A stretch of DNA of 64,000 nt from Ipomoea triloba (GCF_003576645.1 NC_044929.1:2614225-2678224), one strand, 5' to 3'. Positions 23,132-35,997 are shown, counted from the stretch's first letter. Program-made: numbers and translations. Notes: generated from the letters alone by a model not told the origin.

Positions 23132-23780
23132 ATCATGTTGTGCGAGAAATTCTTTTAATTTGTGTAAGTAAATATTCTTGCAAACATTTGTACAGCATTA
23201 TTAGTTCATTTCACATTCATAAGCTTTCTTAGGGATGAAAAATACAAGAGAAAATTGGTTTTTTTTTTTTTTTTTTTTTAAAGTTGTTGTAACTTTGTAC
23301 CATTCCACTTCAAGAGATGTGTTGGTTGCTGTGTATATTCTATGTGGGAATTCTCCACTCCAAACCAAATGCTTGTAATGAATTTTGGTGTTTTTATTTA
23401 TTTTATTTGGAAGGAAATGTTGATTTTTTACTTTATTCTTTTATTTAGTGTTTTTGTACAGAATTAATATATATTCATTGTTGTTTATTAAAAAATAAAA
23501 ATTACTCTGATAGTTTCTTTATTATTTGACATTGATTCTTGCGATAGTATCATCACAATTCATAATGATCACCAAAAGATGGTTGATTAACATATTTTTT
23601 AATGGTGTTGATCAATTTCAGATTATTAGTGTTGATAATACTGAATTCAACTATATATGTGGTACATATAATTGCACTAAATATTATTGCCACCAATGCT
23701 TATAGGATTCATTACAATAAAAACATAAAAAATATATGTACTTGCATTTGATGGGTACAAAGTCAAATGAGGATTGAGAA
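23132..23780. other. WIT 3' UTR and AT-rich spacer
   Basis: The presumed 3' UTR runs to about 23400 (T-rich, with a T run at 23261-23279). Beyond it I see only AT-rich spacer. Confidence 0.45.
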
Positions 23781-24650
23781 ATAGAACAAAAGTGGAAAAA
23801 GTACACAAGGGCGGAAGGCCAGTTTCAGACCTCGCCTGGTAGATTGGGACGCTACCATCAACACGACCAATCTTGGTCTCCTGTGGGTTGTACCTACCGT
23901 CCAACCCGGCAAATTATTGCATGGACCATGGTCCACACAGCTGTGTGGACCAAAAATAAAAAGTACATTATTTTTGTACTGAAGGTACATTATTTTTGTA
24001 CTGTAGGTACATCATTTGATAGAATATATCAAACAATGTACCTTCAATACAAAAATAATGTACCCTAAAATAATGTATCTACAGTACAAAAATAATGTAT
24101 CTTCAGTACAAAAATAATGTACTTTTTATTTTTGGTTCACACAGCTGTGTGGACCATGGTCCATGCAATAATGATTGGTCCAACCCTTAGCCCGGGAGAT
24201 AGCCAACATTATTGGCGAATGGGCTGCCCAACAGTAGTGAGGGCGTGCCCAACTTGGCCCACCAACTGCCCATTGATCCGAATACTCAAGCAAATCCTCC
24301 TCCCACCCAACTCAACACTCCACGAGCCAAGAAGAGAGCTACACCAAGGATGGGGCCCCAACACAGGGGACTCAAGATTGTCGCGAGGGGTATGCTAAAG
24401 TTGAGATGGTGAACTAGGCCAAAGGACCTAAGGAAGATGGGTCTTCTAAGAAGCCCCAAATTGAGAAACCACCCAAACCGAGCGAGAAGGCAATAGATCA
24501 ACCAGCAGAGAGGTACCCTGAACGAAGTGGGAGAGCCGCCCTAGAGCCAGAGTCTTCATCTGGAGCAAACCTTCGAGGTTATACCCACCAATGCCCACGA
24601 CACCGATACCTTTGACACCATTAACCCAGCAATCAAGTGAGGTGGAATTT
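23781..24650. mobile_element. GC-rich relic of an unclassified element, split by a MITE
   Basis: Base composition jumps (CCCAACTTGGCCC, GGGGCCCCAACAC) relative to the AT-rich surroundings on both sides of the MITE at 23908-24177. Frames are short and interrupted, with Pro/Lys/Arg-rich text like a decayed gag or linker region, but no diagnostic motif is seen. Treated as transposon debris, not a gene. Confidence 0.4.
23908..24177. mobile_element. Palindromic Mutator-like MITE with exact 9-bp TSD
   Basis: The exact 9-bp direct repeat GTCCAACCC flanks the element (23899-23907 and 24178-24186), as expected for Mutator-like transposition. The arms are inverted repeats: TTATTGCATGGACCATGG, an ACACAGCTGTGT palindrome, then alternating TACATTATTTTTG motifs. 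Relatives lie at 30455-30682 and, as one arm, at 337-446. Confidence 0.85.
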
Positions 24651-24786
24651 TAAAGGAAGTTAAAATTGTAGGGATGTAAAATAAATTTAAAAACTAAAGG
24701 GTATTATATTGGTGCCAACAAACCTTACCAAGAAACATGGAGGACAAATAAAGAAACAATTCAGATTTATTTCAAATCAAATAGTT

Positions 24787-24859
24787 TGTTGCTGCCCAGG
24801 ATCGAACTGGAGACCTTCAGTGTGTAAGACTGACGTGATAACCACTACACCACAGCAAC
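24787..24859 (-). tRNA. tRNA-Val (UAC), copy 1
   Basis: The 73-nt cloverleaf reads GTTGCTG...CAGCAAC plus discriminator A, with a perfect 7-bp acceptor stem. The anticodon arm is TCAGT/CTTACAC/ACTGA with anticodon TAC. Box A is TGGTGTAGTGG and box B AGTTCGATCCT. The T stem has a U-G wobble at its first pair (nucleotide 49), where copy 2 has C-G. No run of four T follows within about 90 nt, so normal Pol III termination is doubtful. Confidence 0.93.
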
Positions 24860-25349
24860 ATCTATTCTAGAAAGTTAAGAACAAATTATTTAACGGCTGT
24901 TTGGTTCGTGGAAATATGCATGCAGAAAACAGAATTTAAATTTCGATTTCATATTCTATTTGGTGGAAAGAAATTAAAGAAAAATTATATTTTATTGTTT
25001 TGTTAGTTTTAAAAAAATGCTATATAATAATTAGTATAAATATCCAAATCTCTGCATAATAATAATGTTATTAATGATATATAAGGGCAATAATAACATA
25101 TTTACTTTTTTGAGTTAATACTCAGTTTAGTTATTGACTATAAAGTGATTTTTCTCGATTTAGTTCTAAACGTCTTTTTATACTCAATTGGGTTAGTTAT
25201 CAATGTCAAGCACATTATGCTCAAATGGCATATGTAGTGAACTTTCTAACTTTTTCCACCTAAGTATTGTAAATTAGTATTGGGAAATTTAAAGTATCAA
25301 AGGGAACCTTTGAGATTTTTCCCTCAAAAGAGGAAAAACTGAACAGAAC

Positions 25350-25422
25350 TGTTGCTGCCCAGGATCGAACTGGGGACCTTCAGTGTGTAAGACTGACGTG
25401 ATAACCACTACACCACAGCAAC
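25350..25422 (-). tRNA. tRNA-Val (UAC), copy 2
   Basis: Identical to the copy at 24787-24859 except for one base that makes the T stem fully paired. A TTTTT Pol III terminator begins about 12 nt after the 3' end (25338-25334 on the minus strand). Flanking sequence for about 190 bp on the 5' side also resembles copy 1, so the gene was duplicated as part of a larger segment. Confidence 0.96.
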
Positions 25423-25629
25423 ATCTTTGTGAATTCAAGAAAATTATATATAAATGTTGTTTCGTTTGTGCAAAGATGCATACAAGAAATAAAATTTAAA
25501 ATCCATGGAAGTGAACAAAGATTTCATGTTTTATTCCGTGTGAAAGAAATTAATGAGAAAATATATTTTATTATTTGGTTAACTTTTAAAAAAAAATTGT
25601 TATGTATGGTCGTACGGAGTAACAATTAG

Positions 25630-25800
25630 TATTCCTTTCGTCTTATTTTATATGTCTATCCTAGTTCGGTTAACAAAGTTTGAATTAAGTAATTTTGAAT
25701 TCAATTTTCCATAACATTAAGTTTAATATTAGTTAGTATATAAAATTAATATATTTAGAGACTACATGAAAGGTACTATAAAACACAAAAATGTAATAGC
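25630..25800. mobile_element. Stowaway-like half element
   Basis: Contains CTAGTTCGGTTAACAAAGTTTGAATTAAG, the left-arm interior of the Stowaway at 57267-57523, then ATAAAATTAATATATTTAGA. No right terminus is found. Confidence 0.4.
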
Positions 25801-26789
25801 ATCGTTGTCAAACATCTTGATTTTGAATGTTTTTTTTTCTCTCCAACAGGTCCTACAAAAAACCAAAGTCTTGCATACCTTAACCTTCTCTCCTCCACAT
25901 GGCGTAAAAACCTGCAAAAACAAAAAACAACTAATGTGGATGCCCTTAGGCCTTCCTCAATAGTGACCGGTTTTTGAGGAGTTTTTGCAGGTGCGATTAG
26001 AAAAGAGAAAATGAGGTGAAGGAAAAAAAAAAGAAAAGGAAAAAATAAAACAAAAAATAAAACTGAAATAAAAATATAAAAACTGGGCGTGCAACTTGCG
26101 CACAACGCGCGCGTGGAGATGCGCTGCAAACAGAGATGGGCGCCACAATTCCTGCAAAACACGGTTTCTTGCAGGGGTTCTCTCTCCTCCTTCTCACTCA
26201 TCTACCTTATCTCACTTTTCTTAAAATTTGTGTAAAATTCCCTTAATGGGAAAGACCTTAACTTTTATGGGTCGCATTTAATTTGTTCTCTCTTGGAATA
26301 AGTGCTTGCAGCTTTTAGGTTTGCAAGAGATAGAATTCCAAATGAAGTGGGAGACAATGAGCTTATTTACAGTAGTGTCATCAAGTCAATAGGCCTTCAT
26401 CCAATTATCCTTAAATTTGCCTACCCATAAACCTCATCATCCTTTTACTTAGCCTAACGTGGATAGAGTGAAACAGGCACGAATAAGATTCATGGAACCT
26501 GATGATACGATGTATTCCGGCCCCAAAAAAAACAAAGAAGAAAACATGGAACCAGATGCATATATATATATGTCTATCCACAATGTAGGATGGAGTCAAT
26601 GGTTTAATTTGTTGTTATTTCCCATCAATGATTACATATACTGATGACAACATTAGCTTCACTTGTATCAATGGAGTGTTATATGTTAGAATATATACTC
26701 CCCTTTAATGATTTAACATTCCATCTTTGCTATTTATTAAACTTATCACAACTAAAAAATTTAAATTCTTTCGCACAAAAGTAAACGTT

Positions 26790-26830
<41 letters not shown>

Positions 26831-27858
26831 TGTCAAAATCATTTTGATTTATAATTAAAATCTTTTAAAAGTTTGTGTCTTAATCATATCATGTTAGAAT
26901 ATGTATTTTTTTTTTTTCATAATTTGACACTTCATTTTTACTATTTATTAAAGTAGATTAGGAATGAAAGAATGATGATATTTTTGTAGGATATTTAATA
27001 CTTTTGTGCATTAATAATTTTAATTCAACTAGCTTGGTTAGTTGGTGTTAGTGGCCATGCACTCTCATTCCTTAAAAGAGGCCGGGAGTTCATAACCAGC
27101 ACTTTGCCCCTTAATTGAGCTGATCTAGTGCGAAAACGAAGATTAATCTGAGTATGATACGAGCTTAAATATGTCTTAGGCCTACTAATTTTTATATTAA
27201 AAAAAAAAACCTTTTTGTCCCTTAGTAGTCTCTGAAGACTAGTCAAAATTGGTTCCAAATTGAATTGGTAATGAACAAAATTTAGTCCCTAATTATGTTC
27301 AATTTGGACAATTTTAGTTCATCTCAGCATTGTATTTACTTGTCATTCTTTGTTATGTTTAAGGAAAATTACGTTTTTAGTTGTCTTTTAGTAGTGCACG
27401 ACTAGTTAAATTTATCTCAAAATAACAAGTTATTATTATATTATAATTGATCCAACAAAAATATAATACATTTTAAGAGATTATGCAGACTTATGCTGGA
27501 AAATTTTTGGGATAAAGCCGAAGGATATGGCAAAAGTAATTAGGACAAAAGATCATAAAGTATGATGTGTGGTTGAAATGTATCTATTTTCTTGATGGAA
27601 GATATCATGCTTTGTTGCTTTTTAATGTTTGCCACAAACATTTACTAGAATAATATGGGATTTTAGGAATTATTTTCACAATGCCGCAGTTGTTTCTAGT
27701 ATTCTTAATGCTAATGTTTGAAAATTGAGGTAGTGATGCGTCAAGCAAGCAATATAAACTACTAAATGGAGACAACAAAAAGGTAGAAAATGGAGACAAC
27801 AAAAAGGTAGAAAATTGACATGCATGTTTGTGACAATTATAATTTACTTTATTCTTTA
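25801..27858. other. Gene-free interval with low-complexity tracts
   Basis: Holds a GC-rich patch near 26085-26150, a T run of almost 40 at 26791-26828, a SINE-like relic near 27033-27150 (GGTTAGTTGGTGTTAGTGG, then GGGAGTTCATAACC) and a 23-bp tandem duplication AAATGGAGACAACAAAAAGG near 27763-27810. No protein gene is seen. Confidence 0.5.
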
Positions 27859-28005
27859 AAAATAGCCAAAGTCCTTGTGGTCAAGCAGCATAGCTGTAGC
27901 CCTCCCAAGTGAGAGGTCACAGGTTTGATGCTTCAGTAGGTTGAGAAAGTATGTATAAACAGATACTACATTGAAACAGTGTCATAAAAAAAAAGATAAA
28001 ATAGC
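27859..28005 (+). mobile_element. tRNA-derived SINE, best copy of the family, with TSD
   Basis: The body at 27867-27997 carries a box-A-like GTGGTCAAGCAGCATAGC, box-B-like CACAGGTTTGATGC, the 3' signature GTTGAGAAAGTATG... ACAGATACTACATTG and an A-rich tail. It is flanked by AAAATAGC at 27859-27866 and 27998-28005. Other copies lie near 12660, 18262 (minus), 43083 (minus), 46727 (minus) and 55304. Confidence 0.7.
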
Positions 28006-30450
28006 TAACTTAGAAACGTGAACTCAAAATAGTGAACATGGAAAAAAAAATAAAAAAATTTATATTGTTGCCAATCTTAATTAATTGAGTTTGAAAATTA
28101 TGTAATAAGTTCAAGACTACTAAAAAACATATTATAATATATATACGACATAGCACTATAATATCACAAATATATATACTTGACCGAACAAAATGAGTTA
28201 ATAATGTCATAAGACAATTAAATTGATATTTTGTTTAAAGTTAAATTAGTATCATTGTCACTCATACTTTTAATGAATTATATATAGATATTATTCTGTA
28301 AAACATATATTCTGAATTTAATTATATTCACTCATTTAAAGTGGATTAAGAGCTCTACATCGTACGAAAGCAAATATATAATATATGCGTGCAAATCAAT
28401 AGTAATTTTATTGTAGAAGGAATAGTGTGCCACTAATTATCAAATCAGACAAATTGCACTGAATAAATAAATACCCATCAGCAAGAGGATGGAATATTGG
28501 TAATTATATTACAACGTTAATTAATTGAAAAAGATTCGAATAATGTTAGAAATTAGGATGAATATATAATACTATATTTAATTTATAATTAGAAGGAAAT
28601 CCTCTTTTTCCTTCTTCAAAAGATTGAATCTCCAACCCCAAGGACCCTCACACTCCGACCAAATAGAGCATTTGGTAAAATGTAAATCACGGTGACTCAA
28701 TGGCTCAGCAGATAAGATTTAATACTGATTGATGCGCACAAGAGATATGCTCACTTTGAGCATAATCTGATCCTCACACGATCACTGTCAAAGTTCAAAC
28801 CTTAATCTCTTCTCTCAAATACTATCTACTGAACTAGCGAGTTAAGTCTGTACAAGCAAAGCTTATCCTCTTTGATCCAATCAGGTGGTGGTGACATGAA
28901 GAAAGAATTTGTATAAAGAGGGACGAAAAATGTTGGGCGTTTTGCGTGGGGTGGGACTTGGGTGGGAGTGAAAGTGGAGACAATTTAAAGCACATGGTAC
29001 AAAGACTTCTATTACCCAAAAAAAAAAAAAAACTTATTTTTCTTAAAGTTTACTTTGTAATATTGTTCACTAGTGTTACTTGTATTTTGATAATATTTTA
29101 TATTATTTTTATAAAATTTTTACTCATTATAATATTCTATTAATTTCATTATGGGCACCTACATACTTTTTATGGTAACCTTGCATGTCATTCTCAATTT
29201 TATAATTAAATTATGTTTATGATTATAAACATATTTTTAGATTATATATTTAATTTAAATTATATTTTAGAAATTATATAATAAAAAATATGAGATTCAT
29301 ATGCCATTCTTCTTAAAATTATAAAATTCCGCTCTGAAATAGGGTGGACGAATGAGTACAATAGAGCATGACTCTAATACTTAAAAGTTATAAATTTGAT
29401 TTTTGCTAGTAGTTTTTTAGTCAAATTCGTCACATAAGATAGTCTTTTAGTCAAACTCATTACACAAGATCTTCTTAGTATGATTTACTTCTCTTATGTG
29501 ATTTGTAAATTATTACAAAGAACTTTACCATTCAATTAAGGGATTGATTTCATGATTTGATAATTAATCAAACACAATGTGTAATAATGCTATACATTTA
29601 TACAATTTTCTGTCAAAATAAGCTCGTCATTATTTTTTCTAAAAAAACTTGCTTTAGTGCACCTCCTTGCTTAACAAGTCCACTAGTCCGGGACAACCTC
29701 AACCAAGTTAGTTAGACAGTTGGCTTGATAATCGCAAGCTAAGGTTTTAAGTTTGACTCCCCGTGAAAGATGTCGATCTATTGGCATTCTTGATTTGAAC
29801 CGATTAGCTATGGACAACCCATGGTGATTTACCTCTTTGTGATAATTTTTCAAATATGTCGACAAGGTGATATTCTCCCAGAGTCCCAGACCCCCATACT
29901 GCGCGACCGAATATAGTCAAATGATAAATCACTGTAACTCACCAACTTATTAGGTAGGAGGACCCGTGTTTGGTACATGTCTTTCCAAACATTAGTTCAC
30001 CATATAATTTGCACATTTATTTTGATAAATAATATATGTGCCGACACCCAATTAAGTCCCAACTTTCCCACCTCATGAACACGGCCCCCTCTTCTTCTGC
30101 AAGTTCATTCTCCACTCTTATCCCAAGAAAGAATAACCACAGAAGAAGGCATTATTATATTTTAGGGTGTAAATATCCCATAATTATATCCATTTGTACA
30201 GTGTTATATTGAACATACATTATGTTCTGTCATGTCTGTCCTATATATGCATGTTATAAGTAGCCCAGGCTAGCTTGTATCATTGCAAATGGTTGTGGAA
30301 CAGTTTTATTGTGAGATCATATCATATCAGATCTATTTTGCACAATATATTTTTTTGTCGTGAATGGGTGCAACTGTTGTATAGATAACGGCCTTTCATG
30401 CACAACCACACCTGAAGCTAACATTACATTAAAAAATTAAAGCAGGCCAG
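28006..30450. other. Gene-free interval with SINE debris
   Basis: AT-rich, with tRNA/SINE-like fragments near 28690-28830, 29700-29780 and 29905-29985 (CACTGTAACTCACC, TATTAGGTAGGAGGAC). No coding gene recognised. Confidence 0.5.
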
Positions 30451-30454
30451 GCCC

Positions 30455-30682
30455 GCAATCATTATTGCGTGGACTGTGATCCACACAGTTATATGCACCA
30501 CGGTCCAAAATATATAAAATACATTATTCTAACTTATCAAAATACATTATCTTACGTCAGAAATTTCATTATTTTAACACATATAAAGTACATTATCTTA
30601 TTTCAGAATGTTCATGGAACAAAAATTTTTTAACATCAAAACGATGTCGTTTTGGACCGTGGTCCACACAGTTAATTTGCCC
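30455..30682. mobile_element. Mutator-like MITE, relative of 23908-24177
   Basis: The left end CAATCATTATTGCGTGGAC resembles the right end of 23908-24177. The right end GGACCGTGGTCC... GTTAATTTGCC matches its other terminus (GGCAAATT). Between them are repeated TACATTATCTTA motifs. No clean target duplication is visible. Confidence 0.6.
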
Positions 30683-30689
30683 CTGGTCG

Positions 30690-31920
30690 ACCAACACCAA
30701 CACACATGATTCCACTAATCAATCATGAAGCTAAAGCTTGGTAGTCCCCGCCGGTCCAGTTGCTGACAACAAGCGTAAAACAAAATACACAAAACAACAC
30801 ACTATCTATCATCACTACATAGTACATACCACAATTATACTTGAATAGTCTTATCCCAACTTTGCCGTGTCTCAAATCTATTTTGCATGTGTGACTCAAA
30901 TAAAAAGAAGGAATAATGGTCAAATTAGTCACCAGAAAATGCAATTATATTGGGTCCTTGAACTATTTGAAACTATGTAATTCGACCAAATTTACCATAT
31001 TCTTCCGGTTATCGGTGACTTGGTGGTCATCCTATAAAATTAGTTTTCAAATTTATTATTTTAAATAAAATAATTTTTTTTTAAAAAAAAAAGAGGAAAA
31101 ACTCACACCCTTCCCGTCTTCGTCTCTGGCCCGGGGACAGAGAAAATTAAACACTTCGCCAGAGACGGAGACCGGGAGAGGGTGATGTTTATTTTTTAAA
31201 TTTCATTTTATTTATTATTAAAATAATTTTTTTAAAAAAAATTAATATGATGAATGTCATGTTAGTGATAACCAGATGAATTACCATTTATTGTAGATGT
31301 ATGTGCATGCTAACAATAACAGAAAAGAAAAACTATCACCGGTCGGATTTTTCTTAAATATTACCTTTTTTTTTCATAAATATTACAATTTTCCTCACAA
31401 GTAACTCTTTAACTCCTAACATTATATTTTGATTAAAGTATTACATTTTTCATCAAAATTATCACATTTTTCCTCATAAGTATTATACTTTCTATCATGA
31501 GTAACAATTAATCCATGATTAGCATTGCACTTTTTTCTCATAAGTAACTGTTTAACCCCTAAATATTCCATTTTAATTTAAAAGTTCTATATTTTTTCAT
31601 AAAAAGTATTACAGTTTCCTTATAAGTAACAAACAATTTTATTCCTGATTAGTATTACATTTTCATTTTAACCCGACCCATGTCGATAAAGATCTAGGAG
31701 ATGATATCGCAGGAGACTCACCCTAATGAAAAAAAATAACGGAAGCTATAATGGTAGGGTTATTTTTTTTTTAAAATGTAATGTACAACTGAAATGTGCA
31801 ATGTGGCAAAAATTAAAGTAATAAAAAGACAAACATAAATGAAATATAACAACCTTCATTAACTTTTATTAGATTTTATATTTATTTATTATTAGATTTT
31901 AGATATCAATAAAATAAAGA
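30690..31920. other. Gene-free interval
   Basis: A small inverted repeat (GTCTCTGGCCCGGG... and TCGCCAGAGACGG, near 31119-31175) sits in AT-rich DNA. Alternating ATTACATTTT/TCATAAGTA motifs fill 31350-31680. Part of 30900-31030 resembles the arms of the long-TIR element at 31921-32474. Confidence 0.45.
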
Positions 31921-32474
31921 GAAAATGGTCAAATAAGTCCTCAAACTTTACATGAAAACTCAATTAGATATCTAAACGTTTTAAAGGTCCAATTAAACCT
32001 TTTAACATCTTATTTTTGTGCAATGAGATCCAAAAACAGGTTGGTGACCTGTGATAGCAAGTCAAGAATCATTTCCAATCAAAAACAACTATCGGCGACG
32101 GCGCCGATCGCCGGAAAAGTCAACCGGCGACCAAATCTAGTCGCTTTCTTCGGGAAGGTGACCAGATCTAGTTGCCTTCCCGGAGGAGGCAACCACACTG
32201 GTCGCCTTTCCAGAGATAGCGACCAGAATTGGTCGCCCCTTTAGAGGCGACTAGATTTAGTCGTTGGTTGACTTTTCAAGCTACCGGCCGCGCCGTTTTC
32301 GACAGTAGTTTTTTATCGGAAATGATTTCTGACCTGCTATCACAGGTTAACAACCTCTTTTTGGATCTCATTGCACAAAAATAAGATGTTAAAGGCTTTA
32401 ATTATACTTTTAAAAAGTTTAGGTACCTAATTGACTTTTCAGGTAAAGTTTGAGGGTCTATTTGACCATTTTCC
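31921..32474. mobile_element. Long-inverted-repeat (foldback) element, about 554 bp
   Basis: The arms of about 190 bp are inverted copies: left GAAAATGGTCAAATAAGTCC..., right ...GGTCTATTTGACCATTTTCC. AAAATAAA occurs next to both ends and may be the target duplication. The GC-rich core (32090-32290) is tiled with short complementary motifs (GGCGACCA, TGGTCGCC, TAGTCGC). A degenerate relative is at 52096-52575. Confidence 0.8.
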
Positions 32475-34682
32475 TTAAAATAAATTATAATAGTAATTGA
32501 GTATAATATTTATATTGCATTGCTAATTCAATTCATTTTATCGGATATAGATATTTTCCTACCTTCAAAACCTAATGTACTACTCGTAGCTAGACAACTT
32601 TATCTATTAAAATGTCCATGTCCATGTGGAATATAATAATGTGGTTCGCTTGTTACAAGAATCTAACCAAACATGAATAAAAAGAAATTTCTATTGGAGA
32701 TATCTCATAGTGTTGATGGAGGTTTAGAAGATCGAGATCAGTATTTGTCATTAAAATTTAGCAATAATTACTATGCCCGCAAGTATCATAAAATAATATT
32801 GCGTTATAATTTTTGAGGTAATGATAAATGTCAAGGTTTGAATTTCATTAAAAGTTTAAATGGTAAAAGATAATATTTATTTATTAGGGTTAAATTATTT
32901 GTGTAATCAAATTGTTTTATGCATAACATATATTCATGAACTTATAGTTGTGGGCTTTCTTTGTACGAATATTATATTAACAATATTTTTTAAAATATTA
33001 TTTAATTTCTACTAAATGATAATACCGATTATAATAAATCAAATGGTATTATTATATTTATGACAGTGATAAAAGAAAAATTCATGAATTGCTTATCCTT
33101 TTCACAGTTAATCATATATGATCGAAGTCACGTCTGCTTATTAAGACTTTATAATACACTAATTAACTGATGACTTTACTTAAAATGCCAATGATTTGAT
33201 CTTCAAACTCTTTAGATGTATCTAAAAAAAACATATATGAATTTACGTAAAATGATAGTATAAAATTTGATACGTTTAACATTGTGCAGAACAATACAAA
33301 AAATAATATCTAAAGTTACGCAGCAATTAAAAAAAAAAAAAAGAGTTTTCATCTTGGCTAGGGTATACTTGAAAAATTGACAAGCAATCCAATAGAGCAT
33401 CATGATCGTGCACCAGGCACTTAGGTAAAGTGCTCACAAACCTTTATTTGTTTATTTGTTGGCTTTTTTTTTTTTTTTTTTTGTGAGCAAAAATTCGTCA
33501 AATTTGCTCCAATCTGCCAAACTCATCCATCGGCATTCATTTAATGAAAACCTATAACTAGTAGACGGAATATGGATGTGACTTTTCAAAATTCACTATA
33601 TCCAATCCGCTATGCTAATCCACTACACACACACGCACGCACGCACGCACACACTACAAGCCTAGTAGCTCACTATTGAGTGTCCTATGACGAGTGTAAT
33701 CCAAACTTAAAATTATAATTTAATTTTAATTTGTAATTTTTCTACACTTAGCGTAGGGTTTTAGCTCCCTCTTTCTTAATTGTCATTTATGACTTTCTAC
33801 CTTCTTCACTCTTCAAGTCAAATGTATTCTTCTTCATAGTGTCACAATCACAAGTTTGACACTGTGTTGACGATGAATGAATTTTCACAATTTAAATTAG
33901 TCTGGATTTTTAATTAATTATTTATATTTTTAAAATATTAGATATTTTGTTGTATTTATTTAATGTTTAAAATCTTGTATTATAATTTATTTTATTTTTA
34001 AAACTTAAAATCCATAATCCTATCTGCGTTCAATTCGCCAAATTCACCATTAGCAGATTCGATTGAATTTACACCCTAGCGGATGTAAATACAAATGAGA
34101 ATTTTCAAATCCACCTTTAGTAGATTAAATGCAAATTCACTTCAATCCGCTCCGCTCTAATCCATCGTCATCTTCATTGTCGCCATGTACCTATTTGTTG
34201 GCTAAGGACTTGTTTTGTGTACAATGTATATGTTAGATTGTAGTACTCAAAAAAATAAATATTTACTACTATGAAAAATAGTAACAATTGAACCATACTA
34301 TCAATTAATTAATTTAATTTATTAGCACACACTAACCGTGACGAGCTGTTCATAGGCTACTAACAATAATTGAAATGTTGGTATTCTTGAGTTGTCGTTT
34401 TCCTTAATTTATATGTAGGGCATAGTTTTTTGGCGTCATCATCTTTTTTTTGGCGTCATCATCTAATAATAGAGGATTTTATAACAAACCTTGTACCTAG
34501 TATGGGCAACTATTTAAAACTTATGTTAAAACAGTGTTTTATATGTTCGTAAATAATTTTAGCAATTAAAAGAAAAACCCGTTTGGTTATATACTAATAA
34601 GTAACTAGAGTTAAACCATCTCATGTGTAACTAAATGAAAAAAAATTGAAAAGACTGTTCGCAGGGTTTTAAGGTTTGGATA
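32475..34682. other. Gene-free AT-rich interval
   Basis: Contains poly-A/T tracts and an (ACGC)n tract near 33630-33655. No gene or clear element seen. Confidence 0.5.
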
Positions 34683-34687
34683 GGATC

Positions 34688-35147
34688 TGATAGTAAATAT
34701 ACTCCAGGACCGGTCGGATACACTCCAGGTCCGGTCGGAAGGGGTTACGGTCGGGAGACCGGAAGGTCGGAATGACAGTGGTCAGCTCGGAGGTCACGAG
34801 CCGAACAGTGTCCCGACCCGTCCACAACGTGGCATGCCCACGACTGACACGTGCTCTTTCCCGCATGGGTGCGAGGTGGGGCGGACGCATGTGCGCCACG
34901 TTCCCACCATGCCGGAGGTCCGGCACCCGCACTTTTCTCCCCTATAAATAGCGCATTTATGAGGGGAGAGAGGATCTTTGGGCTGTTTCTAGACTAAGAC
35001 TTAAAGAGAGCTCGGACAGTAGGGAAGCCCATTGCCGACCTGCCGAGCCTTTTGAGCACTTATCGGCTTGTAACCGGGTTTGGGTCCTTGAGCCAATAAA
35101 AGATCGTATTTTCCGGTTTTCCTTGGTGCCCGTATTTTACAGTATCA
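34688..35147 (+). mobile_element. Solo LTR, 460 bp, TSD GGATC
   Basis: Begins TGATAGTAAA and ends TTTACAGTATCA, near-inverted ends, flanked by exact GGATC repeats (34683-34687 and 35148-35152). Inside, a TATA box CTATAAATAGC (about 34952) and AATAAAAGATC (35094) give a normal U3-R-U5 order on the plus strand. GC content is far above the flanks. No internal domain remains, so it is a solo LTR; copia versus gypsy cannot be decided. Confidence 0.9.
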
Positions 35148-35152
35148 GGATC

Positions 35153-35997
35153 TCTTGTGCGCACATGAAGACCAAAAATTGACTGGTGATGAACTGATTA
35201 ATTACACGATTCGCGCTTTACCTTCGCAGTGATTCTAGAGGCAGGATCGTTTGGTATTAGGATTATTCCGACGGAACTGGAATCACCTAAATTTAAGAAG
35301 AAAAAAAAACCCTGAAAAGACAAAAATTAAGTGGGAACTTAGGGTTTAATGTGTTTGGAAACCCAGTAAAAATCATTTTTCGGGTTTTTAGTGTTTGGAT
35401 GTGCTTGGAAAAATCCAGTCAACGGAAAACATTGAAAATATGGTCATTTTTGCAGAAAATGACTTCCACCAAAATTTGGCCGCAGTCATTTTCCACCGCA
35501 CTCACAATAAGGTTTCCGGCGGAAACCATGGGTCTGGTTTCCGGTGGTGCATGTTTTTTTCTTAATAAATAAAATTATGTTTAATATTATTATAAATATT
35601 TTTATATTCTAAATAAAATAATTAAAATGTTTAGTTATACAATTCTACCCATTTTTCAGAAAATGAACATCAAGACAATTTTTTAGAATGCAACCAAACA
35701 CTGAAAATGAAACTATTTTCTAAAAAATGACTTATTTTTCGAAACTATTTTTTGAAAAATAACTTATTTTTCAAAAAATATTTTCCAGAAATCATTTTTC
35801 TAATTTCTAAGCACACCCTTATCCAATAAACATGCTCGCAACCATTATTTCACGCTCTCAATCAGGTACATTTGTTTATTAAAAATGTAGTTGGGAGTAA
35901 ATTCATTATAGCATAAGGCTTAATTAAACTTAAATTTGTTTGTAGCCTGTTTTAGTTTGCTTAAAGAAAATTACGATGAGTGGCAGTGGTTTATAAA
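35153..35997. other. Spacer between two solo LTRs, with a probable MITE
   Basis: Between about 35340 and 35820 the ends look like inverted repeats (GGGTTTAATGTGTTTGGAAA against TTTCTAAGCACACCC), with AAAATGACTT-like motifs repeated inside. This is probably a MITE, but its termini are not certain. No gene seen. Confidence 0.4.

Noticed and set aside
24117..24412. Pro-rich frames across 24.1-24.4 kb
   Set aside because: They run from a MITE into a decayed GC-rich relic, with no motif and frame changes throughout.
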